Positions 1-10,510 of a stretch of DNA of 64,000 nucleotides are shown here, in pieces. Location: the NCBI RefSeq assembly GCF_032452875.1, contig NC_083880.1, positions 58,478,829-58,542,828 on the forward strand, given 5' to 3'. The translations under genes were made by a program, and so were the position numbers. Under the pieces are notes generated by a model, which saw nothing but the letters and a program-made list of their open reading frames with translations, was not told the origin of the DNA and searched no databases. This DNA is from Bos javanicus (Eukaryota > Chordata > Mammalia > Artiodactyla > Bovidae). Each line of letters starts with the position of its first letter. Position 1 is the stretch's first letter.

Positions 1-175
1 GGATGGTGGGCTGAAGATTTGGGCATTTTTATCTTGTCCAGCCTCTTCTTCACTGCCCCCATAGGACTTTCAGCTCATCATAAACTCTGAAGGCCATTCC
101 TGTTCCATGTTCAGTTCAGTAATAACTCCAGTTCCTCAGCTGCTTTGTGGGCCCTGAGAGGCTCAAATGAAATAC

Positions 176-1018
176 TGGATGATGATAATGATAATGGTGA
201 TGTTGATGATGGTGGTGATGATGGTCTTGGAGGTGGTGGTAATGATGATGATGGTAGTGGTGGTTGCGGTGGTGGTAATGGTGGTGATAGTGGTGATAGT
301 GGTGGTAGTGGTGATGATGGTGGTGATGGTGGTGGTGATGATGATGGTAGTCGTGGTTGTGATGGTGATGGTAGTGATGATGGCAGTGGTGATGGTGATG
401 GTGGTGGTGATGATGGTGGTAGTGGTAGTAGTGGTGATGATGGTGGTGGTGGTGGTAGTGGTGGTGATGATGGTGATGGTAGTGGTGATAATGGTGGTAG
501 TGGTGGTGATGGTGGTGGTAGTGGTGATGGTGGTGGTGATGGTGGTGATGGTGGTGGTAGTGGTGATGATGGTGATGGTGGTGGTAGTGGTGGTGATGGT
601 GGTGGTGATGATGGTAATGGTGGTGGTGGTGATGGTGATGGTAGTGATGATGGCAGTGGTGATGGTGATGGTGGTGGTGATGGAGGTGATGGTGGTGGTA
701 GTGGTGATGATGGTGATGGTGGTGGTGATAATGGTGGTAGTGGTGGTGATGGTGGTGGTAGTGGTGACAATGGTGGTGGTGGTGACAGTGATGGTAGTGG
801 TGGTTGTGGTGATGGTAGTGGTGGTGGTGGTGATGGTGATGGTAGTGATGATGGCAGTGGTGATGGTGATGGTGGTGGTGATGGTGGTGGTAGTGGTGAC
901 GATGGTGGTGATGGTGGTGGTACTGGTGGTGATGGTGGTGGTAGTGGTGACGGTGGTGGTGGTGATGGTGGTAGTAGTGATGATGATGGTGATGGTGGTG
1001 GCGGTGGTGATGCGATGA
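176..1018. repeat. GGT/GAT/AGT trinucleotide-based minisatellite
   Basis: About 840 bases are built almost wholly from GGT, GAT and AGT triplets. A 50-base block recurs exactly at 361-410, 631-680 and 832-881, so there is a higher-order structure (offsets 270 and 201, both multiples of 3). The strict 3-base period leaves several frames open on both strands, giving Gly/Asp/Ser, Val/Met, His and Pro/Ser/Leu low-complexity translations. None has a credible start, domain or exon structure, so the block is treated as non-coding tandem repeat. Confidence 0.95.
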
Positions 1019-1045
1019 TGGTGAAGATGGTGATGACGGTGAAGG

Positions 1046-1730
1046 TGGTGATGCTGGTTGCAACAATAATGATGATGGGAGTTTCAGTGTGGTGGCTATT
1101 CCTCTGCCCTGACCCCCATCACTGACTAGGGGCATCCACCCCCTGCTTCTGTGTGTAGATGCTGGCTCTTAATGGTTCCCAGTTAACTCCCGTTTCTGAA
1201 GTGACACCTTTCAAAGGGGCCAGAAATCTGAGACCAAAATCTGACTGACATCACTCCTTTGCCTCAGGGGAGCCAGCCCTGTTGTGCAATACACTCCAGG
1301 TTCCCTGGGGGATACAGCTGAGGCTGGACTCAAGCTGAGACCACACCCATGCTCAGCAACTTCCCCACCATCCTACAGCACTCTCCTCCTTTCCTCAGAG
1401 AGCAGCCCAAGCCCTATCTCAGGACCTGCTTCTGGGACCTGGGCCTGAAACAAACTCAGTAGAACATGAACGCTTATCATCTCACAAAACATGTCCCAGA
1501 ATGGGAGTCCTCAGGCTTGGAAAAAGCCTCTGCTTCCTCTGCCTGCCCATCTCTGTGGGTAGGTGATCAGGTGCAGCCATCGGAGAAGGCCTGCTGACCA
1601 GCTGAGACCAAGTGGCCCATGAAGCCTAAATAGTCACTGTCTGGCTTTCAGTGGAAAGTGATGGCTGATCCCCTGCTGCATACCCACACCTTCCCAGCTC
1701 TCTGATGAGGGAGGGAAAGGGGCAAAGGGT
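1046..1730. other. Unique sequence, nothing recognised
   Basis: Ordinary non-repetitive intergenic sequence. I see no repeat family, coding frame or regulatory cluster here. Confidence 0.5.
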
Positions 1731-1734
1731 AGTG

Positions 1735-1892
1735 ACTGAGGACCTACTGTACCTGGAGACTTTCATCAATGCTTTAATCCCCACACAGTTTCATGGAGGA
1801 GGCAATAATATTATCCTCATTTTATAAATGAGCAAAGTGAGTCTCAAGAGTCAGGATCTGAGCACAGGACTCTCTGGCTAGAAAATCTTTAA
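1735..1892 (-). repeat. MIR SINE remnant
   Basis: Reads as the reverse complement of the MIR core: a tail-side part, then a stretch resembling 'cctcattttataaatgag' and a gapped downstream part. It is strongly diverged, as expected for this old tRNA-derived SINE family. Confidence 0.6.
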
Positions 1893-2460
1893 GGTTCTCT
1901 CACTTGACTGAGCAGATCATGGCAACAGGAGGCTGACTTTCACTTCAGGAGCCTCAGGGAGAGACACCCCACCCTACTCTCCCAGCCTTGGGAGAGGCCC
2001 TCTGCAAACTCTTGCCTGGGGTGGATGACTCATTTTTTAATCATGAAAACAGACTGGGTGTAAGGCATTTGTTTGGGTCCAGCAGCACCCTGGGGGAGGG
2101 GCAGGGCAAGGAGAGGGTGATGCCCTTGGGGCCTGAGGCAAGGGTCCTGGCCTGGCTGCTCTGTCCCCCTGCATCCTGCCACCCAGGCACCACTTCCCTC
2201 CCACCCAGACAGCCAGAGAGGTTTCTTCTCCAGGGTTTTCTGGTCCTTGGAGCAAAGCTTGCCGAGAGAAGCTCCTCAACATCATGAGCCTTGGCCAACC
2301 AGGGAGAGTTTCCACCTGGCTTCCCGCTGCGCTGGTCCACTCCAACTGCATGCCCATGGCGGCCACCTGATCTTTCCAACGCGTGGCCTGGGTCATGCTG
2401 CTCCCAGCTTCTACCCCTGGGTCTGAGAATAAATTCCTTGTGTAGTCTGTAAGGCTCTAC
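1893..2460. other. Unique sequence, nothing recognised
   Basis: Short overlapping frames on both strands here (for example 1988-2287 and 2037-2396) have no recognisable domain and no supporting context. I see no repeat. Confidence 0.45.
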
Positions 2461-2465
2461 ACATA

Positions 2466-2830
2466 GGATTGCTAGATAAACTACCCGATATCCTGTTTAA
2501 TTAGAATTTCAGATAAATAATGAATATTTTTTAGTACAAGCTTGTCGCACACAATGGGGCTTCCCAGGTGATGCTATGGGTAGAGAACTTGCCTGCCAAT
2601 GCAGGAGAAGTAAGAGACACAGATTTGATCCCTGGGTCGGTAAGATCCCCTGGAGAACGGCATGGCAACCCACTCCAGTATTCTCACCTGAAGAATCATA
2701 GGGCCGCAAAGAGTAAGACACAACTGAAGCAACTTAGCCTGCACTATCTCATGTTCCATACAATATTTGGGATATACTTATATTTTTAAAAAGTATTTGG
2801 CATTTATCTGAAATTCAAAGGTATCTGTGC
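2466..2830. repeat. Palindromic MER-type DNA transposon remnant, split by a SINE
   Basis: The left part (attgctagataaac...) and the right part (..tttatctgaaattcaaa..) are the two halves of a well-known palindromic non-autonomous element beginning 'agggttgccagatttagc'. A SINE has landed in the middle. Two more copies of the same family occur at 26090-26305 and 43112-43292. I do not commit to a specific MER name. Confidence 0.55.
2556..2745 (+). mobile_element. Bov-tA/BovA-type SINE
   Basis: Starts with the tRNA-derived head (ggcttccc.. then the box-B-like gatttgatccctgg) and continues into the BovA body (ctccagtattctcacctg, cgcaaagagtaagacacaactga). It is somewhat diverged and interrupts a palindromic DNA element. 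Confidence 0.85.
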
Positions 2831-2924
2831 ATCTTCTAGTTTTACTTGCTAAGTCTCAACCATATTGCACACATCTCTAACAAATCCTCCCAAACCCCTG
2901 CAGCATCTCTCCCCACCCCAACCC

Positions 2925-3300
2925 CATATCTGTTCTGGAACTTACCATGCTCCGCCCACCACCTGTGCACAGGCTGGTCCAGCCTCCCCCCACTTGGCTT
3001 CACTCTTGTTAAATTCCACTCATCCTTCAGACTTCAGCTGAAATGTTACTTCCCCAGAGCAGTCCAGCAGCCTTCCCGAGCAAATCAAGTCCCTGTCTTC
3101 TGCACACACATAACTCTGCGGTCTATCCACACCCTTTGCACATCTGTGCTTTATACATGGGGATGTGATGCTTGAACTCATGCCCAGATTTCTGACCAGA
3201 CGTCCATCTGTACAGACAGGATCATGTTGGCCTTGTTTGCGGCTGTCACGCTGGCATCTAGCATAGTGACAGACACTCAGTGAAAAGTGTGCAAAACACA
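2925..3300 (+). repeat. LINE L2 3' fragment
   Basis: Matches the L2 3' pattern in order: a Pro-rich segment, 'cttcagctgaaatgttact', 'cagcagccttccc', and at the end 'atctagcatagtgacagacactcagtgaa'. This is the ancient mammalian L2 layer in sense orientation. Confidence 0.65.
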
Positions 3301-4235
3301 AATGAACCAGGTGGAGGAGGTCAAGTGAAAGCCCACCCAGGTTCAGTGTCAGATTCTGTTGTCACCTTATCCTGCACAGGCACCACGGTTTTATGCCAGC
3401 AGGCAGCCCAACCCCCTTCTTTGTGTGGACAGTATCTCTGGGGCAGCAAGCGTCTACGTAGCAGAGCTGGTTTGGGGAAATAGAAGGTGAAAATTCTGAA
3501 TTATAACAAATTATGAATTACAACAAATTATGAATTACTGCAATGCATCATTTTTAAGTTTTCTTTTTCTGGCAGGAAAGAAAGATGCCTTTCCCAGAGT
3601 TTATTTGGAGGAACTGACGGGGCTTGAAAAACTGGCCAGCGCCAACTTTGTGTTCTTCTTCAAGAGCAACAGAGAGATGCTTGTGAAAATAACCATGAGA
3701 ACAACCTTGGCCATGGCACTGTAAAAACACATGTTTTCTCGTTTATCCAATGGTCCTGTATTGTAAGGCTCACAGATGAGGAAACCCCCCGAGACATGAA
3801 GCTAGGAAGTATGAGAACTGGTGAGAATCCAGTGCTGGAAACATGCTCTCTTCTAAGAAGCAGGTAGGAGAGAAAGGACCCTGACATTCAACCTGGTGCC
3901 AGGGACCAGAGCCCAGCTCTGCACCTCCAAACAGGACAAACCCAGAGGCACGGTCTACACTGCAGCCTCCTGAGCATCAGGGGGCTGGTCCTCCCCTGAG
4001 GCTGCACATTCACACCTTGCTCGGCTTCTCCTCCTGCCTGTTCTTCTGTCCCCACTCATCACAGTCCCTCCTGGGAGCACTTTCCTAATAAATCACGTCC
4101 CTCCCACCTAACCCAGGTAGACGAAATGAAAGGTCAAGAACCTCCCTCTGCAATGCGGTCATCACTAGGCACATGTGGCTATTCACGCTTACATATAAAT
4201 GACTCAGCATTGCATGAAACTAAATCTTGGGTTCT
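3301..4235. other. Unique sequence with a short AT-rich direct repeat
   Basis: No repeat family or gene is recognised. At 3499-3537 the phrase 'acaaattatgaatta' is repeated in tandem. Short open frames here lack any supporting feature. Confidence 0.4.
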
Positions 4236-4248
4236 CAGCTGCACTACT

Positions 4249-4258
4249 GTGTGTGTGT

Positions 4259-4290
<32 letters not shown>

Positions 4291-4291
4291 T
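4249..4291. repeat. (TG)n microsatellite at a SINE tail
   Basis: A nearly pure TG run with one TA interruption lies exactly between the left target-site duplication and the 3' end of the minus-strand SINE. It therefore appears to have grown from that SINE's tail. Confidence 0.9.
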
Positions 4292-4494
4292 TTAGCTACT
4301 CAGTCATGTCCAACTCTTTGAGACTTTATGGGCTATAGCTGGCTAGTCTCCTCTGTCCGTAGGATTCTCCAGGTAAGAACACTGGAGTGGGTAGCCATTT
4401 CCTTCTCCAGGGGATCTTCCCAAACCAGGGACTGAACCCAAGTCTCCTGCCTTGCAGGTGGATTCTTTACCATCTGAGCCACCAGGGAAGCCCC
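4250..4494 (-). mobile_element. BovA/Bov-tA SINE with a 14-bp target-site duplication
   Basis: Read on the minus strand it has the tRNA-like head next to 4494 (gcttccctggtggctcag) and the BovA body. The 14-mer cagctgcactactg flanks the insertion exactly at 4236-4249 and 4495-4508, which fixes both boundaries and marks a LINE-type target-primed insertion. Confidence 0.95.
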
Positions 4495-4508
4495 CAGCTG
4501 CACTACTG

Positions 4509-5395
4509 CAAGCCCTCAGTAGCCCCCCTGGCTGGTAGCAAGAGTGTCAGAGAAGAAAGAAGCGTTTCACTGTCAGAAGGTTCTATTGGGCAGCATCAGT
4601 CTAGCACTCAGGAAAGACGTCATGGCTGGGAGCGGGGAGGGGGTGCTCAGCAGGATCTGTAGATGGAGAATGAAGCCAAAGAGACAGCCTGAGTTCCCAC
4701 ATGAGCACAGCAAAGCACTGGTTGTCCCTGGTCATTCTGGATGCCCCATCCATCCACAGCACACCTTTCTCTCTGTGTGAGCTTGGAACTCCTGCTTGTT
4801 GCCAAGATAAAACAGACCACCGGATGCTCCGTGGAGAACCAGGAGGAAAGATGTATCATTTCCCCCTTCAGTCTGTCAGTCACATCATTAATATAGATGC
4901 GATGAATGGAGGCAACCTCTTTCTTGTTGTCTGTGAACTGCTCAAGAGCACACCCGCAAGCTGACAAGCAAGTGATCGCCCCCCACCCCATCTACATCCT
5001 GCTGATGCTGTCAATCATCACCCAGTCACAGTTCCAGCTGACGGATGACGGGCCAAGAGCTGGAGTCTCAGTGCTTGCTGATCTGTATCCAGCGGCAGTT
5101 AGAAGCCCAGGGCTGGAGTCCAAGGCAAACTGGACACAGGTCAGCAGCTACGATGTCGTGGGCTGATCACCTGAAGCCTTTGGGATTCAGTTTCTACTTC
5201 TCCAATAGGGGAGAGGGGGTGGTTCTAAAAATCCCTGTGAGGATGATGAGATGAGATGAGGCAGGGAAAATGGTCTCAGCGCCTCCTGCAACGCAAGCCC
5301 TTAAACAGTCACTGTTGTCGATATTGTTTAAATAAGGCAGATGCTCCACACATGGCCTCCACACATCCCCTCCCAATCCCCCGAAATTAGAAATA
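4509..5395. other. Unique sequence, no repeat recognised
   Basis: About 0.9 kb without a recognised repeat. Open frames occur on both strands over 4647-4991, but I recognise no protein family and splice context cannot be judged. Confidence 0.4.
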
Positions 5396-5429
5396 TAACA
5401 ATGTTACTTCGAATCAACACGTTCAAATC

Positions 5430-5566
5430 TTGTAGATTTTCCCTCTACCCACTAGTTGCCAGTAGTGTCCTCTGTTCAGTTGTGATGATCAAAACTGTCT
5501 CCAGACATTGTCCAATGTCCCCTGGAGGCCAAACAACCCCTCGTTGAGGAGCACTGTTGTAGACAA
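5430..5566 (+). repeat. MER5A (hAT-Charlie) remnant
   Basis: Contains the family signature in order: 'ctctacccactagttgcc', 'gtctccagacattg', 'aatgtcccctgg' and 'cgttgaggagcactg'. This is an old non-autonomous DNA transposon; a second copy lies at 50030-50262. Confidence 0.75.
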
Positions 5567-5609
5567 TAAAAAGAAAGAAGGACAGAAGCTCAGAAGGGAG
5601 GGAGAAGGT

Positions 5610-5679
5610 GCAATACTACATTCAAACACAAAACACATCTCCAAACCATTGTGTTGAGTAAAAAAAGAAAAAAAAAAAA
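5610..5679 (+). repeat. Left arm of a fold-back (inverted) duplication
   Basis: These about 70 bases are repeated in inverted orientation at 6258-6325 with only about four mismatches outside the A/T run. The arm runs from gcaatactaca into an L1 segment and a poly-A stretch. See the finding on this locus. Confidence 0.85.
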
Positions 5680-5925
5680 GCTAGACACAAAAAAAGTGCC
5701 CAGAAGGCATGTGGTTCCACACACATGAAGTTCAAGAACAGGCAAAATCAACCAGTGGTGATCCCATCAGAGCAGTCGTTATCTAGGGAAAGGTTGCTGC
5801 CAGATGGGTTCTGGAAGCTGCTTATACAGTGGACACACATGTACAAATTCATCAAGCTGTACAAATAAGAGTAATTAAGTTTACTCTAGGTTTGTTAGAT
5901 CTCAGCTGGAAAGTATTTAAAAAAT
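5640..5925 (+). repeat. L1 3' end remnant
   Basis: Sense-strand L1 3' phrases are visible: 'gctagacacaaaaaaag', 'gaacaggcaaaatcaacc', 'acaaattcatcaagctgtac'. It is old and diverged. Confidence 0.6.
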
Positions 5926-6257
5926 AGATGAGGAAGCCGTAGCCATCTGTCTCCTGGGGCCTCCTTGCCCTTCCCGACCCCACCACCTCGCAGAAAACCT
6001 AAGCATCAGCACCATCACTCGTCTCTGCTGCTCCTCCTCTTCCCCTTCCTCACTCCCATCTCCATCCAGACACAGCAGCTCAGGGCTCCCACAGACACGG
6101 GTCTCGCAGCAGAGAGTGGATCACTCTCTGGTCCACTCGAATTGCAACTCAGGCTGCAATTCTCTCCCAAGAACCTAACAATCTCTATAGAGCCCACCTT
6201 GGGCCTCCAGTTCCAATCTGCCCTCCTTTTTCATGTCTAGAGTTTTGTTGTTTTTTG
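5926..6257. other. Unique sequence between duplication arms
   Basis: Pyrimidine-rich sequence with nothing recognised. The continuing stretch 6357-6669 is likewise unannotated. Confidence 0.4.
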
Positions 6258-6356
6258 TTTTTTTTTTCTTTTTTTACTCAACACAACTCTTTGGAGATGT
6301 GTTTTGTGTTTGCATGTAGTATTGCAAATGCTACTTTGAATCAACATGTTCAAGAG
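6258..6356 (-). repeat. Right arm of the fold-back duplication joined to a direct-repeat patch
   Basis: Bases 6258-6325 are the reverse complement of 5610-5679. Immediately after, 6328-6352 repeats 5400-5424 in direct orientation (aatgctactttgaatcaac versus aatgttacttcgaatcaac). Two differences are CpG-to-TpG changes in this copy. Confidence 0.8.
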
Positions 6357-6669
6357 TAATTTCTCCTCTCATTTCATAGTTCCAGACCAGTCCACAGCTG
6401 ACTCTGACCCTGGTGGGATCCAGCAGTGTTGGCAAAGCCCCAAGCTGTGACCTGGGGGTTGGCAAGCAAGATGGGCCCTTTGTTTAAGGTCCTCTCGCAG
6501 AGTCTGGGATGAAGGGCAGACGGCTCTGTAACGACTCATCCTCCCTGGAACGTGAAGGGATCCAACCACTGTGCTTGGACGCCTGGAGTCACAGGAAGCT
6601 GTGTATCCACAGGAGCCTGGGGTGGACAGAGTACCAAGAAGAGCCCCAGTTTACACTTCCATCATTTGG

Positions 6670-6904
6670 GTTTCCCTGGTGGCTCAGTAATAAAGAATCC
6701 GCCTGCCAGTGCAGGAGATGTACGAGATGTAGGTTCAATCCTTGGGTTGATCCCTGGGTCCGGGAGATCCCCTGGAGGAGGAAATGGAAACCCACTCCAG
6801 TATTCCTTGCCTGGAAAATTTCATAGACAGAGGAGCCTGGAAGGCTACAGTCCACAGGGTCACAAAGAGTGGGACATGACTGAGTGACTGAGCACGCACA
6901 CACC
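6670..6904 (+). mobile_element. Bov-tA/BovA SINE
   Basis: A complete head-to-tail copy: tttccctggtggctcag, a duplicated 'ttgggttgatccctggg' region, the BovA body with ctccagtattccttgcctgg, then gacatgactgagtgactg and a CA-rich tail. Confidence 0.9.
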
Positions 6905-7098
6905 CTTCATTCAGCTGAGAGGTGTGGAGTCTGAGTCCATACCAGTCTCTGTAGGAGGCAGTGTGAATGCAAAATCAGGACCCTCTCCAAGGCTGGGATG
7001 CAAATAGCCAATGAGCACATGAAAAGATGCTCCATGTCGTTAGTCATTAGGTTAATGCAAATCAAAACCACAGTGAAATACCACTTTAATCCCACTGC

Positions 7099-7373
7099 TG
7101 CTGCTGCTAAGTAGCTTCAGTCGTGTCCGACTCTGTGCAACCCCGTAAACGGCAGCCTACCAGGCTCCCCCATCCCTGGGATTCTCCAGGCAAGAACACT
7201 GGAGTGGGTTGCCATTTCCTTCTCCAATGCATGAAAGTGAAAAGTGAAAGTGAAGTCGCTCAGTCGTGTCTGACTCTTCAAGACCCTGTGGACTGCAGCC
7301 TACCAGGCTCCTCCATCCATGGGGTTTTCCAGGCAAGAGTACTGGAGTGGGGTGCCATCACCTTCTCCCAATA
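7099..7373 (-). mobile_element. BovA dimer SINE
   Basis: Two BovA units in tandem on the minus strand, each with the 'gactct..accctgtggactgcagcc' and 'ttccaggcaagagtactgg' modules, separated by aaagtgaaaagtgaaagtg. A ctgctgctgctaa start is typical of this dimer's 3' side. Confidence 0.9.
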
Positions 7374-7829
7374 GGATGGCTAAAATCAGAAAAATGGACA
7401 AGAATATGTGTTAGTGACCATGTGGAAAAATCAGAACTCATATGCAGCACTGGTGGGAATGGAAAATAGTTCAACTGGTATGAAAAACAGCATGGCGATT
7501 CCTTTAAAAGTTAGACATAGAATTGCCACAGGATCCAGGAACTCCACTCCTAAGTATGTATCCAAAAGAATTGAAACAGGGACTCAAACACAGATGTGTA
7601 CACCCACATTTATAACTGCATTATTCATGATAGCCAAAGGGTGGAAACAGCCTAAATGTCCATCAGAACAGAGAAGCAAAACATGGTGAATATACACAAT
7701 GGAATATTCTTCAGCCACAGAAAAACTATGAAGTACCGACCCAGGCTACATATGGAAGATCCTCAAGCACATCATGCCAAGTCAAAAAGCCAGCCACTAA
7801 AGACCACGTCGTGTGATTCCATGGATATG

Positions 7830-8040
7830 TCCTTGTGTTCAGTCACTCAGTCATGTCCAACTCTTTGCGACCCAGTGGACTGTAGCCCGCCAGGCTCCTC
7901 TGTCTGTGGGGATTCTCCAGGCAAGGATACTGGAGTGGGTTGCCATGCCCTCCTCCAGGGGATCTTCCCAACCCTGGAATCGAACCCAGGTGTCCCACAT
8001 TGCAGGCAGATTCTTTACTGTCTGAGCCACCAGGGAAGCC
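7830..8040 (-). mobile_element. Bov-tA/BovA SINE with target-site duplication
   Basis: A complete copy flanked by ttccatggatatg (7817-7829) and ttccattgatatg (8041-8053), a 13-bp duplication with one difference. The interrupted host is the L1 remnant. Confidence 0.95.
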
Positions 8041-8584
8041 TTCCATTGATATGAAATGCCCCAAACTGGCAAATCCATAGTGACAGAAAGTAGATTAGTG
8101 GTGGCCAAGGGCTGGGGCGGGGAGAGGGAGAAATGGGGAGCGAGTGTCTTCATTTGGGAGTGATGAGAATATCTGGGAATGTATTAGAGGCGGTGGTTAT
8201 ACAACATTGGGAATGTATGAAATGCTGCTGACTTGTAGGATTAAAATGGTTAATGTTATATTATGTTTATTTTGCCTCTGTTTTTAAAAATCAATGAGAT
8301 AATCCTTGTTCTGAGAAATCCCAGAGGAGGCCTACTATTTGGACGGCAAGGACACATAAAAGCACATTATTCTGATTATTTATTGCTGAATAGCAAATTC
8401 TCCAAAATCCAGAGACTTCAACCCACTTTACTTTGCTATCAATTTATGGGTCAGAAACTTGGACAGGGCACAGCGGAGATTAATTGTCTCTGCTCCACTA
8501 TGTCCTGGGAGTCCACTGAGAAGACTCAGACAGCCAGAGAGTCTTCTGGATGCCTCTTTACGCACCTGTCTGGGACCTGTGTGT

Positions 8585-8794
8585 GCATGCTCAGTCACTC
8601 AGTCGTGTCCAGTGACTTTATGGACTGTAGCCTGCCAGCCTTCTCTGTTCATGGGATTCTCCAGGCAAGAATGCTGGAGTGGTTTGTCATTTCCTTCTCC
8701 AGGGGATCTTTCCAACCCAGGAATCAAACCCATGTCTCCTGCGGCTTCTGCATTGGCAAGTAGATTCTTAACCACTGAGCCACTTGGGAAGTCT
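8585..8794 (-). mobile_element. Bov-tA/BovA SINE
   Basis: Minus-strand copy with the BovA body, then the tRNA-like head ending '..ctgagccacttgggaagtc'. A deletion removes part of the start of the BovA module. Confidence 0.85.
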
Positions 8795-9024
8795 GGCACG
8801 CAGGCCAGAGTGATTTGTAGGTTGCGCTCAGCAGGGACCCAGAACACCATCACTGGACCATTCTATGTGACTTGGGCTTCCTCCCAGCATGGCAGCCTCA
8901 GAGCCTGGGCAAACCAGCCAGAAACACTCTAGACACTTTTAACCCACCATGTTGTCAGATAGAATCACTCCTGCCATACACTATTGGCTGAGGCAGTTAC
9001 AAACCCACCCACCTTCGAGGGAGG

Positions 9025-9237
9025 GAAAGTGAAAGTGAAGTCGCTCAGTTGTGTCCAACTCTTTGCAAACCCATGCACTGTAGCCTATCAATCTCCTCCA
9101 TCCATGGGATTTTCCAGGCAAGAATGCTGGGTTGGATTGCCATTTCCTTCTCCAGGGGATCTTCCGACCCAGGAATTGAACCCAGGTCTCCCACATTGCA
9201 GGCAGACGCTTTACTGTCTGAGCCACCAGGGAAGCTC
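9025..9237 (-). mobile_element. Bov-tA/BovA SINE
   Basis: Minus-strand copy: gtgaaagtgaagtcgctcag, the BovA body, and a tRNA-like head ending gagccaccagggaagct. Confidence 0.9.
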
Positions 9238-9349
9238 TAGATCTTATCTCTCAGTGAGAGGAATGGCAGAGAATTTAGGGATGTGCATTGAAACCTCCAC
9301 ACCCATCACTATGGTGTTAAATAACTCATGCTCATCTATATAATGAAAT

Positions 9350-9663
9350 CTGACTTCCGTGGTGACTCAGTTGGGAAAGAATCCACTTGCAATTCAGTAG
9401 ACCCAGGTTCTATCCAGGAGTTGGTGATGGACAGGGAGGCTTGGCGTGCTGTGGTTCATGGGATCGCAAAGAGTCGGACATGACTGAGCGACTGAACTGA
9501 ACTGAACTGATCCCTGGGTTGGGAAGATCGTCTGGAGAAGGAAATGGCAACCCATTCCAGTATTCTTGCCTGGGAAATCCCATGGACAGAGGAGCCTGGT
9601 GGGCTACAGTGCAAGGGATCGCAAGAGTCAAACACGACTTAACGACTAAACCACCACCACCAC
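9350..9663 (+). mobile_element. Bov-tA/BovA SINE split by a BovB 3' tail
   Basis: The tRNA head (gacttccgtggtgactcag ... cccaggttctatcc) is separated from its continuation (tccctgggttgggaagatc ... cgacttaacgacta) by about 95 bases of BovB 3' end. The tail is a short CAC run. Confidence 0.85.
9415..9510 (+). mobile_element. 5'-truncated BovB 3' terminus
   Basis: Carries the BovB 3' end: 'gttggtgatggacaggga', 'ggcttggcgtgctg', 'tcggacatgactgagcgac' and the terminal actgaactgaactgaactga repeats. It sits inside a SINE head, so it inserted after the SINE. Confidence 0.85.
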
Positions 9664-10280
9664 ATAATGGGATACTAAGCACCTGTCAGAAAGAATGAGG
9701 CAGCTGCATGATGCACTGATAGGCATGCTCATTTGAGGTACAGATTCAAGTGAAAATAGGCAAAGGGTAGAGAAGAGTGCAAAGAAAGGGGGAATGTGGT
9801 TATAGTAACGGCTTATACACGCACAGACTGTGAGGATGCACAGGAAATTAGTAACAGGCTTGTTTCTGGGGAGGCGAAATGGGGGCTGGGGACGCTGTCA
9901 GGAAATGGAGACATATCATTTCACTTTCTATCATTTTGCACAATTTTTTTTCACTATGTGTCTATATCACCGATTCAAGGGAAATATTTATAAAAATTGA
10001 AAATAAAGGAATAAGTTAGACAAGCACTGGTGTGGAAAGATGCCAAGGCATTGTTTTGAAATTCACTTGTTTTGCTTCATATGCATAGTACAATCACATT
10101 TATAGACAAAAGAAAGGGATACACATATACACACTCACAATCACCCTCGTGAAGGTCAGGAAAGACTCATACAAAACTGGAAGGAGAGACATAGGATTAG
10201 GTGGGGGTAAGACTGCTTCTTTTTACTCCCTTTGCTTCTGGATCTCTTTTATCTTTTATAATAAGAATGTTTGAAAACTA
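9664..10280 (+). repeat. L1-like 3' fragments
   Basis: Diverged phrases typical of old L1 3' regions are present, for example 'aggaaattagtaacaggc', 'gtttctggggaggcgaaatg' and 'tttcactatgtgtctat'. A second similar stretch follows to about 10280. Assignment is by pattern only. Confidence 0.45.
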
Positions 10281-10329
10281 TGAAGATGTTCTAAGTTTAC
10301 AACTTTAGACAAGAGACTTCACCATACAG

Positions 10330-10510
10330 CATAATGTGTGTGAAGAAGGGAGCCAAGAACAGTAAAAGGATATAGGAGGGCAGCTGAAAGGATCTGGCAG
10401 TCAGGGAAGGCTTCCTGGAGAAGGAGGCATCTGAGCTCTCAGAGCCTATTGTCTCTCCCTGAATCAATGGATGAACAGTCCTAGAGAGAGCCCTTCTTCT
10501 TGGTCTCACC
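10330..10510 (-). repeat. LINE L2 fragment
   Basis: 'cagtcagggaaggcttcctg', 'gagaaggaggcatctgagct' match the reverse complement of the L2 3' region (the 'aggcctt..ctgac' block in sense). Confidence 0.5.

Larger units (their letters stand above)
6985..8290 (+). repeat. L1 3' region (L1M-type), interrupted by two SINEs
   Basis: Consecutive L1 phrases appear in order: aatcaaaaccacagtgaaat (7058 onward), aggatggctaaaatcag (7373 onward), gcagcactggtgggaatgg, attcatgatagccaaagg, tcagccacagaaaaacta, and after the second SINE gacagaaagtagattagtgg. The two SINEs (7099-7373 and 7830-8040) split one originally continuous element. Confidence 0.85.

Noticed and set aside
111..1135. Long low-complexity open frames (Gly/Asp/Ser, Val/Met, His, Pro/Ser) on both strands
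   Set aside because: They follow from the 3-base period of the minisatellite; there are no domains, splice context or credible starts.
2556..2745. Short frames with recurring peptide patterns (for example PWTEEPGGLQSMG- or CLENPMDRGAW-like) here and at every other SINE
   Set aside because: These are translations of Bov-tA/BovA SINEs and recur at each copy.
7834..8040. tRNA gene signal from box-B-like 'ggttcgatccc' words in SINE heads
   Set aside because: The heads are degenerate tRNA-derived SINE modules without a full cloverleaf; the word recurs at many SINEs.
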